The notes under the pieces were generated by a model that was not told the origin of the DNA, did no database searches, and saw nothing but the letters and a program-made list of their open reading frames with translations. The position numbers and the translations under genes are program-made. Below are positions 6,514 through 11,580 of a DNA stretch of 11,580 bases, one piece after another. The DNA comes from Fibrobacterales bacterium (GTDB lineage Bacteria > Fibrobacterota > Fibrobacteria > Fibrobacterales > Fibrobacteraceae). How positions within the stretch are numbered: position 1 is the stretch's first letter; each line of letters starts with the position of its first letter. The DNA is taken from NCBI GenBank assembly GCA_025997455.1, contig BNUP01000066.1, forward strand, positions 1-11,580, in the 5' to 3' direction.

Positions 6514-7296
6514 CTAATTAAAAATTAGCATCGCCACCAATAAATCAAAAATCAAAATTGCCACGCAAGACGACACAACCACGCTCATAGTCGCCATACC
6601 CACGCCCTTTGCACCCGCACCTGCATTTAACCCGTGATAATAACCGAGAAGGTAAATTAGCGTGCCGAACACAAATGACTTGAGTACTCCCGAAAATAAA
6701 TCGCGAATTTCAAACATATACTGCATACCCGTGTAATATGTATAAGAAGTTATATCGAGTGCGAACACACACACAATCCACCCGCCTATAAGAGCCAAGC
6801 AGTTAGAAATTATACTAAGCGCGGGCAGCATAATAAAAAATGCGACAAATCTGGGAAGTGCAAGATATTTCAAAGGGTCTAATCCCAAAACTTCGTAAGC
6901 CGCGAGTTCCTCTTTTTCCTTCATAGAACCGATTTCTGCGGCAAGTGCGGAACCTACACGCCCTGCCATAACGAGTGCGGTTAAAATGGGACCCAACTCT
7001 ATCAAAATCATTTTACAGGCGGCGGTGCCTACAAATTTATCGGGCACGAGATTTCGGAATTGGAACTCCGCCTGAACAGTCGCCACCATTCCCGTAAAAA
7101 TTGAAGTCACCAAAAGCAAGGGCAAACTCGAAACCCCAATGGATATCATCTGTTTTATTGTGAGATTTCGCACATGCGGAAGAAACGGCAAACGAATCAG
7201 CGTTGAAAACAAAAGAACCACCAACTCACCGATAGCGGAAACGCTCTCAACTATATACCTGCCGAGCCATATAAAAGGCGATAGCGCAATGTTCAT
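6514..7296 (-). CDS. mlaE: MlaE/YrbE-family ABC transporter permease (phospholipid or lipid transport)
   Basis: A 260-residue inner-membrane permease of the Mla/Mce-type ABC systems, which move lipids between inner and outer membrane. The family signature is plain: ELGPILTALVMAGRVGSALAAEIGSM (about 100-125), then EELAAYEVLGLDPLKYLALPR (about 129-149). Hydrophobic segments lie near 52-75, 94-112, 147-181, 205-222 and 236-258. ATG 7296 has GGGAGG about nine bases upstream. Its usual partners, the MlaF ATPase and MlaD-type substrate-binding protein, are not adjacent: a convergent gene lies downstream and a repeat array plus dnaB upstream. It converges on the PD-(D/E)XK gene with a 35-base gap and no clear GC-rich terminator. 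Confidence 0.93.
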   Translation of the reverse strand: MNIALSPFIWLGRYIVESVSAIGELVVLLFSTLIRLPFLPHVRNLTIKQMISIGVSSLPLLLVTSIFTGMVATVQAEFQFRNLVPDKFVGTAACKMILIELGPILTALVMAGRVGSALAAEIGSMKEKEELAAYEVLGLDPLKYLALPRFVAFFIMLPALSIISNCLALIGGWIVCVFALDITSYTYYTGMQYMFEIRDLFSGVLKSFVFGTLIYLLGYYHGLNAGAGAKGVGMATMSVVVSSCVAILIFDLLVAMLIFN

Positions 7297-7314
7297 TCCT
7301 CAAATCCTCCCATT

Positions 7315-7733
7315 TAGTAAAAACTGATTAACTCTTATCTTATACATTCATTCCCATTCGGAGTTAATCAGCCGACGGCGAACTGCCCAAATTTACATAA
7401 AATATCGTTCGCCCGTGTCGCTCAGTAGGCTCTGACGACCTCTTATCGAGTTCTTCAGAGCCTACAACTAGTAAAAACTGATTAACTCTTATCTTATACA
7501 TTCATTCCCATTCGGAGTTAATCAGCCGACGGCGAACTGTCCAAATTTACATAAAATATCGTTCGCCCGTGTCGCTCAGTAGGCTCTGACGACCTCTTAT
7601 CGAGTTCTTCAGAGCCTACAACTAGTAAAAACTGATTAACTCTTATCTTATACATTCGTTCCCCATTCGGAGTTAATCAGCCGACGGCGAACTGCCCAAA
7701 TTTACATAAAATATCGTTCGCCCGTGTCGCTCA
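7315..7733 (+). repeat. Tandem array of a 154-bp structured element (2.7 copies)
   Basis: Units start at 7315, 7469 and 7623, each with TAGTAAAAACTG. Units 1 and 2 are each 154 bp and differ at one base (7386 C, 7540 T). Unit 3 has one substitution and one inserted C near 7660 and stops after GTCGCTCA, lacking the last hairpin. The array fills the dnaB-mlaE interval. No convincing reading frame was found in it. The remaining 7734-7779 shows nothing recognisable, and 7297-7314 holds only the mlaE ribosome binding site. Confidence 0.97.
7324..7465 (+). ncRNA. Candidate structured unit: hairpin A, conserved core stem, hairpin B
   Basis: Within unit 1: hairpin A pairs CTGATTAACTC (7324-7334) with GAGTTAATCAG (7361-7371). 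The core pairs GGCGAAC (7377-7383) with GTTCGCC (7407-7413), extended after a 3-base bulge by CGAC (7373-7376) with GTCG (7417-7420). Hairpin B pairs GTAGGCTCTGA (7425-7435) with TCAGAGCCTAC (7455-7465). All arms are perfect. Unit 2 repeats the same structure 154 bases on; unit 3 keeps hairpin A and the core. Whether it is transcribed is unknown; it could instead be a DNA-level element. Confidence 0.5.
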
Positions 7734-7779
7734 CCATCTCAATCTTCACATCAATCATAATCGCCGGTAGAAAAATACT

Positions 7780-9168
7780 TTAATCCCCGCCGCCGCCCGC
7801 ATAATCAACTCCGGAATAATCGTAGAATGTAGTTGTTTCTCCGACAAATTCCATTCTAATATCTTTGGTAGGTCCGTTACGGTGTTTTGCAATTATAATA
7901 TGAGCCTCTCGTTCTTCTTCCTGTGTAGGCTGCCAATCCGAATCTTTGCCTTTTTTCTTCTGCTTGTCCTTTATGGGGCGGTGAATAAACCACACCATAT
8001 CGGCATCCTGCTCTATTGAACCGGAATCTCTCAAATCGGATAGTTGCGGATAACCTCCGCCAATCGGTCGATCTTCCACTTTTCGGTTCAACTGTGCGAG
8101 TGCAAGAACCGGAATTTGCAATTCTTTAGCGAGCACTTTTAACAAACGCGAATTTTCGCCAACGCCCACCGCACGATTCTCCGCCTTTGAATTGACTTTC
8201 ATCATCTGCAAATAATCAACAACAACCAAATCGAGTTTATTATCGTGTTTGCGCTTAAACACTCTGCATTTTGAAATTAAATCTAAAGCATTAACTACAC
8301 TTGAATCGTCGATAAAGAGCGGCAGGCTCGCCAATTCTTTTGCTTTCATAATCAATTTTTTATGTTCTTCGTTACTTGTAAAACCGTTGTTCAATTCCCT
8401 CTGATTTATACCGGATTCCGAACTCAAAATTCTCTTAGCCAATTGATCCGCACTCATTTCCAAACTAAAAAACAGAACCGTATTTCCTTGTTTTGCCGAG
8501 TTTGCCGCAATGTTCAGCGCAAATGCGGTTTTACCCATACTCGGTCTTGCCGCGAGAATAATCATATCGCTTTTTTGCAAGCCGTTTGTTAAATCGTTTA
8601 GTTTTTGAAAACCCGTTGAAACTCCCGAAAGTTCGTTATGTTTGCGTGTCGCTAAAATGTTAAGCGCGTGCTCTGCCGCCTCACCTATCGGTATTGCATT
8701 TTCCTTAATCTGCTCGGTTGCAATATCAAAAATTCGTTTTTCCGCACCCTGCAAAACCTCGCTCATCTCGGCAGCAGGTTCCATAGCCTCTTTTATTGTA
8801 TGGTTTGAACTTGAAATAAGAGTTCGCAGAACAAATTTATTCCGTATAATTTCGGCGTGATAACTCGCATTTGCCGCACTCGAAACCGACTCCATAAGCG
8901 AAAAAAGATAATCCTTTCCGCCAATCACCGAAAGTTTTCCTCTCTTTTCCAACACATCCGAAAGCGTAATCACATCTACCGGATTACCTTCCGTATAAAG
9001 CGTGCGCATCGCATCCCACACCGCCTGATTTTTCTCGTGGTAAAACTCCGCACCGTGCCTTAAAACAAGCGACACCTCTCCAAACGATTTCGGGTCGTGC
9101 AAAATACCGCCGAGCAGCCACGCTTCGGCATCTACGGCTTGAGGGTATTCTTGCGAATAAGTCGGCAT
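7780..9168 (-). CDS. dnaB: Replicative DNA helicase DnaB
   Basis: A 462-residue hexameric helicase that unwinds DNA at the replication fork and recruits primase. The N-terminal domain opens PQAVDAEAWLLGGIL, close to the family's PxxxEAExxxLGxxL. After the linker, GVSTGFQKLNDLTNGLQKSDMIILAARPSMGKTAF holds Walker A with K213, then FFSLEMS, Walker B VVVDYLQMM with D318, and LSDLRDSGSIEQDADMV followed by AKHRNGPT, all classic DnaB motifs. A lysine-rich stretch (KDKQKKKGKDSD) before the final strands is longer than usual. ATG 9168 is chosen because homology begins just after it; a GTG at 9207 would add 13 residues encoded by a palindromic intergenic stretch. No ribosome binding site is obvious. 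The gene is flanked on both sides by copies of the same structured element. Confidence 0.97.
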   Translation of the reverse strand: MPTYSQEYPQAVDAEAWLLGGILHDPKSFGEVSLVLRHGAEFYHEKNQAVWDAMRTLYTEGNPVDVITLSDVLEKRGKLSVIGGKDYLFSLMESVSSAANASYHAEIIRNKFVLRTLISSSNHTIKEAMEPAAEMSEVLQGAEKRIFDIATEQIKENAIPIGEAAEHALNILATRKHNELSGVSTGFQKLNDLTNGLQKSDMIILAARPSMGKTAFALNIAANSAKQGNTVLFFSLEMSADQLAKRILSSESGINQRELNNGFTSNEEHKKLIMKAKELASLPLFIDDSSVVNALDLISKCRVFKRKHDNKLDLVVVDYLQMMKVNSKAENRAVGVGENSRLLKVLAKELQIPVLALAQLNRKVEDRPIGGGYPQLSDLRDSGSIEQDADMVWFIHRPIKDKQKKKGKDSDWQPTQEEEREAHIIIAKHRNGPTKDIRMEFVGETTTFYDYSGVDYAGGGGD

Positions 9169-9191
9169 TTTAGGAATATAGAAAGTTTTTT

Positions 9192-9229
9192 GGTGCGCTC
9201 GGCACACACCGCGTTCACCCTAAAATGAC
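9192..9229 (-). repeat. Possible dispersed palindrome upstream of dnaB
   Basis: On the dnaB strand this begins GTCATTTTAGGG and ends GAGCGCACC. GGTGCG (9192-9197) pairs with CACACC (9205-9210) with one mismatch that is a wobble in RNA. The GTCATT head is shared with the three remnants inside csm4 and cas10. It lies in the dnaB leader. Assignment to the same broad class is tentative. Confidence 0.3.
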
Positions 9230-9238
9230 CTCTGAATT

Positions 9239-9308
9239 GCAGGTGGGGTATAGGGTATGGCGTGTAGGGTGTAGGGAGTGTAAAGTTGAAAGTGGAGAGT
9301 GTAAAGTT
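9239..9308 (+). repeat. G-rich low-complexity arm, inverted relative to 9488-9649
   Basis: The plus strand is a run of short GGG-containing words (GGGGTATAGGG, GTGTAGGG repeated) followed by AAAGTTGAAAGTGGAGAG and GTAAAGTT. The reverse complement of 9614-9649 matches 9239-9280 almost base for base, apart from an extra GTGTAGG-type word on this side. The closely spaced G-runs could form G-quadruplexes on this strand. Confidence 0.8.
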
Positions 9309-9330
9309 ATTATTCAGGGAACTTTTAAAA

Positions 9331-9468
9331 ATCCATCCAATTCAGATTTTCGGTCTAATTGGATTTTTAGAAGCGACGGTGAACCCGCATAAAATCAACG
9401 CTTTTATAGTTCGCCCATATCGCATCGGGAACTTCTATCAATCGCTTACGCAATTTATAGAAGTTCTC
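9331..9468 (+). ncRNA. Single diverged copy of the structured element
   Basis: Same architecture and orientation as the 7315-7733 units. Hairpin A pairs ATCCAATT (9335-9342) with AATTGGAT (9357-9364). The core pairs GGTGAAC (9378-9384) with GTTCGCC (9409-9415, one wobble), extended by GCGA (9373-9376) with TCGC (9420-9423). Hairpin B pairs GAACTTCTAT (9429-9438) with ATAGAAGTTC (9457-9466). The core loop is 24 bases here and 23 in the array, and both contain CATAAAAT. The core strands CGACGGYGAAC and GTTCGCCCRTRTCGC are shared with the array, but the flanking hairpins share only their pairing, not their sequence. Confidence 0.5.
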
Positions 9469-9487
9469 TTCAGCAAATTATTCTTCG

Positions 9488-9649
9488 CTCTCAACTTTCA
9501 ACTTTCAACTTTACTCTCCCCTCTCCCCTCTCCATTCTCCCGCCCTGCACTGCCGAGTTTTCCACACCCCACACCCCACACCCTATACCCTATTTTTGCA
9601 CCGCCGAGTTTTCCACTCCCTACACGCCACACCCTATACCCCACCCTGC
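9488..9649 (+). repeat. C/T-rich low-complexity arm
   Basis: The plus strand is almost G-free for long stretches: three AACTTTC-type words, several CTCTCCC words, then ACACCCC and CCCTATACCC words. It is the inverted counterpart of 9239-9308, so the single structured element lies between arms that could base-pair over a long distance. The arm continues up to the start of the outer-membrane channel gene. Confidence 0.8.
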
Positions 9650-9661
9650 ACCGCCGAGTTA
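9546..9661 (+). repeat. Three spaced copies of TGCACYGCCGAGTT
   Basis: TGCACYGCCGAGTT occurs at 9546-9559, 9598-9611 and 9648-9661 (spacing 52 and 50), each followed by TTCCAC or ATCCAC and then CCC-rich words. The copies lie in the upstream region of the channel gene. They could be a repeated binding site or simply the unit of a decaying ~50-bp tandem repeat. Confidence 0.75.
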
Positions 9662-9700
9662 TCCACTCCCCATTCCCCATTTTTCTACTTTCCCAACATT

Positions 9701-10912
9701 GTGAACAAACTTTTCACACAATTTGCCGTTTATCTCGCAACTGTGAGTTTGGCGGTGTTTTTTTTGGGCGGAGCGGCTTTTGCCGAACAATACGAACATT
9801 CGCAAAAAAACGACCCTTTGCAGGGGTATATAAATTTTGCATTGCAAAATAACCCTGCGGTGCAGGCTGTGCAAAAAAATTACGAGGCTGCGGAAAAGAG
9901 AGTTTTCGGAGTTGGGACTTTGGACTACCCAAAATTAGATATAGGTATAAATACGGATAAAATGGAAATTGAAAAAAACGGTATTATAGGGACTGCACAG
10001 TTGATGCAGATGTTTAATTTTCCCGGAACTCAAGGTGCGTTTCAAAATGAGGCACGGGCTATGTCGAAAATGCAACTTGCAAAAGTTGAAAAGTCAAAGG
10101 ACAGTTTAACCGCACAGGTGAAAATAAAATGGTTCGGATTGTGTGCGGCAAAGCAAAAAATAAAGTATATGAGCGAGAATATTGCACTGTTAAAGCAGAT
10201 GGAGAGTTTGGCGCGGGCACAGGTTTCGGCAGGCGGAATGTTTGCGGATTTGCTGATGTTGCAGGAGGAAATTTTGGAAATGGAATATAATTTGGAGGCG
10301 ATGTCTACGGAGTTTTTGGCAATGCAGGAGGAATTTAATGCGGTGCTTGGAAGGAGCGGAGGTGATGTGGAAGTTGCGGACAGTTTGGAAATTATTAAAG
10401 GCGGTGCGGAGCAGAGCAAGCGCGAAATTCCAATGCTCGCAATGATAAATTCCGAGAACGAGACTTACAAGGCAGGTGCGGATATGAATAAATATATGGG
10501 TTATCCGATGATCGGACTTGGAGTTCAATATGAAAAAAAAATGTTTATGGCGATGTTGAGCGTGACACTCCCGATTTGGCGTGCAAAAACGGAATCCGCT
10601 TTGGCAGAGGCACAGTCGAGGTCGGAGGCATCTCGCTTGCAGTTTTTGGCGGTGCAAAATATGCTTGTTGCCGAACGAGCGATGTTGAAAAATACTGCGG
10701 AAAATGCGAATAAAAAAATTTCACTTTTGCAGAGACAAACGGAACTCGCTGAGAGCAGTTATAAAATTGCCTTGCAGAATTTTACTGCGGGAACAGGTTC
10801 GCTCGCCGATATGTTTAAGGTGAATTTGAAATTGCTCGATTACAAGAAAAAACTGATTGAGGCAGTGCAGGAATATAACTCGGCGATTGCGGAATTGGAG
10901 GTAATTTTATGA
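9701..10912 (+). CDS. TolC/CusC-family outer-membrane efflux protein
   Basis: A 403-residue outer-membrane channel of the outer membrane efflux protein family, the exit duct of tripartite RND efflux pumps. GTG 9701 is chosen because it gives a textbook signal peptide: MNKLFTQF, a hydrophobic core (about 9-24), then GAAFA with likely cleavage after A28. The mature part begins with a helix containing YINFALQNNPAVQAVQKNYEAAEKRV, typical of the first TolC repeat, and ends with a long helix around AELAESSYKIALQNFTAGTGSLADMFKVNLKLLDYKK, typical of the second. No cysteine lipid anchor is seen. No Shine-Dalgarno sequence precedes the GTG. It overlaps the next gene by ATGA, so the two are co-translated; the metal-binding partner suggests heavy-metal export (CusC/CzcC role). 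Confidence 0.88.
   Translation: MNKLFTQFAVYLATVSLAVFFLGGAAFAEQYEHSQKNDPLQGYINFALQNNPAVQAVQKNYEAAEKRVFGVGTLDYPKLDIGINTDKMEIEKNGIIGTAQLMQMFNFPGTQGAFQNEARAMSKMQLAKVEKSKDSLTAQVKIKWFGLCAAKQKIKYMSENIALLKQMESLARAQVSAGGMFADLLMLQEEILEMEYNLEAMSTEFLAMQEEFNAVLGRSGGDVEVADSLEIIKGGAEQSKREIPMLAMINSENETYKAGADMNKYMGYPMIGLGVQYEKKMFMAMLSVTLPIWRAKTESALAEAQSRSEASRLQFLAVQNMLVAERAMLKNTAENANKKISLLQRQTELAESSYKIALQNFTAGTGSLADMFKVNLKLLDYKKKLIEAVQEYNSAIAELEVIL
10897..10901 (+). promoter_or_regulatory. Ribosome binding site of the efflux adaptor gene
   Basis: GGAGG ends seven bases before ATG 10909 and lies inside the last codons of the channel gene, fixing the start of the adaptor. Confidence 0.85.
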
Positions 10913-11580
10913 AAGCGTTTGTATATATAGTTATTCTGCTTGCGGGAGTTATTGCGGGGTGGTTGATTTTCGGCTCACACGGCACACACGAACATTTGGC
11001 AACAGAAAATGCCGCGAAAGAGCATTCAACGGAAGGTCAGGTTGAACAGGAATGGACTTGTTCTATGCATCCGCAAATTAGGCAGAAGGAGCCGGGAAAA
11101 TGTCCTTTGTGCGGAATGGATTTGGTTCCCGTTGCTGTGTCGGCGGGCGGAGCAGGTGCAGGTGATGTAGCGGAAAATTCTTTTGTTATGAGTGCGGCAG
11201 CAGTTGCACTTTCAAATGTGGAAACTATAAATGCAAAAAAAAGCAACCCTCAAAAAGTTCTGCGATTGTATGGGAGCATTTTCCCGAATGAACGGCTTGT
11301 TCATTCTCAAACCGCACACATAGGCGGACGAATTGAAAAGTTGTCGGTTAATTCCGTTGGAGAGAGTGTGAAAGTCGGGCAGGTGATAGCAAGCGTGTAT
11401 TCTCCCGAATTGCTAACCGCACAAACGGAATTTTTGGAGGCGATAAAGCAAAAACAACCCGTAATTACTGAGGCGGCACGGGAAAAATTACGGCTATTAA
11501 AAATTACCGAAAAACAAATTGCGGAGTTGGAAAAAACCGGAAAAGTGAATGCGAATATAAATATAATAGCCGATGCGGGC
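10909..11580 (+). CDS. CusB-like RND efflux periplasmic adaptor with heavy-metal-binding domain (3' end missing)
   Basis: The first 224 codons of a membrane-fusion protein that links an inner-membrane RND pump to the outer-membrane channel encoded just upstream. Residues 5-21 form one hydrophobic membrane anchor or uncleaved signal, followed by a His/Glu-rich segment. WTCSMHPQIRQKEPGKCPLCGMDLVP (residues 49-74; C51, H54, C65, C68) is the heavy-metal-binding domain found in CusB-type adaptors, which bind Cu/Ag and related ions. Then come a barrel strand region (AHIGGRIEKL) and the half-lipoyl/hairpin region (GESVKVGQVIASVYSPELLTAQTEFLEA). The frame is open to the window end, and an RND pump gene is expected next. 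The exact metal cannot be told from this sequence. Confidence 0.92.
   Translation, partial: MKAFVYIVILLAGVIAGWLIFGSHGTHEHLATENAAKEHSTEGQVEQEWTCSMHPQIRQKEPGKCPLCGMDLVPVAVSAGGAGAGDVAENSFVMSAAAVALSNVETINAKKSNPQKVLRLYGSIFPNERLVHSQTAHIGGRIEKLSVNSVGESVKVGQVIASVYSPELLTAQTEFLEAIKQKQPVITEAAREKLRLLKITEKQIAELEKTGKVNANINIIADAG

Noticed and set aside
6514..6528. CTAATT/AATTAG palindrome at the end of mlaE as a terminator
   Set aside because: AT-only short stem overlapping the stop codon with no clear U-tract; not a convincing intrinsic terminator.
7315..7733. CRISPR array or integron attC array
   Set aside because: The 154-bp units are nearly identical throughout with no variable spacers, and the attC core signatures (RYYYAAC/GTTRRRY pairs) are not seen.
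9169..9207. GTG start of dnaB at 9207
   Set aside because: The 13 added residues come from a palindromic leader sequence and precede the normal DnaB start.

Overview
The window comes from an AT-rich, Gram-negative (diderm) bacterium. MlaE-type lipid permease, a TolC-family outer-membrane channel and a periplasmic efflux adaptor all require an outer membrane. The lineage is not resolved from the sequence. The abundance of dispersed palindromic repeats and the AAA-like/PD-(D/E)XK protein are reminiscent of Bacteroidota, Fibrobacterota and similar groups, but that is only an impression.

Layout. (1) Positions 1-4784, minus strand: a type III-A (Csm) CRISPR effector operon in the order cas10, csm2, csm3, csm4, csm5, tightly packed with ATGA-type stop/start overlaps. 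Cas10 keeps its HD motif, its zinc ribbon and GGDD, and Csm3 keeps its candidate catalytic Asp. csm5 is only a 53-codon N-terminal stump, and all three minus-strand frames are closed beyond it. The first 22 bases look like the end of a CRISPR-type repeat. Several dispersed-repeat remnants sit in frame inside csm4 and cas10, and cas10 also has a perfect 48-bp in-frame tandem duplication. (2) 4785-4894: a short divergent promoter region. (3) 4895-6478, plus strand: an AAA-ATPase-like/PD-(D/E)XK nuclease-family protein. (4) 6514-7296, minus: mlaE without an adjacent mlaF. (5) 7315-7733: three tandem copies of a 154-bp structured element. (6) 7780-9168, minus: dnaB. (7) 9169-9700: a divergent intergenic region holding a single diverged copy of the same structured element, lying between inverted G-rich/C-rich low-complexity arms. 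(8) 9701-11580, plus: a TolC/CusC-like channel and, overlapping it by ATGA, a CusB-like adaptor with a heavy-metal-binding domain, cut off by the window end.

Functionally, block 1 would form an RNA-guided interference complex that cleaves target RNA (Csm3), single-stranded DNA (HD) and makes cyclic oligoadenylate (GGDD). Cas6, Csm6/CARF effectors and cas1/2 are not visible. Block 8 is the start of a tripartite RND heavy-metal efflux system. The most novel signal is the element shared by the 7315-7733 array and the 9331-9468 single copy. A central stem is conserved in sequence, while two flanking hairpins are kept in structure but have unrelated sequences. This fits an undescribed structured RNA or a hairpin-ended miniature mobile element.
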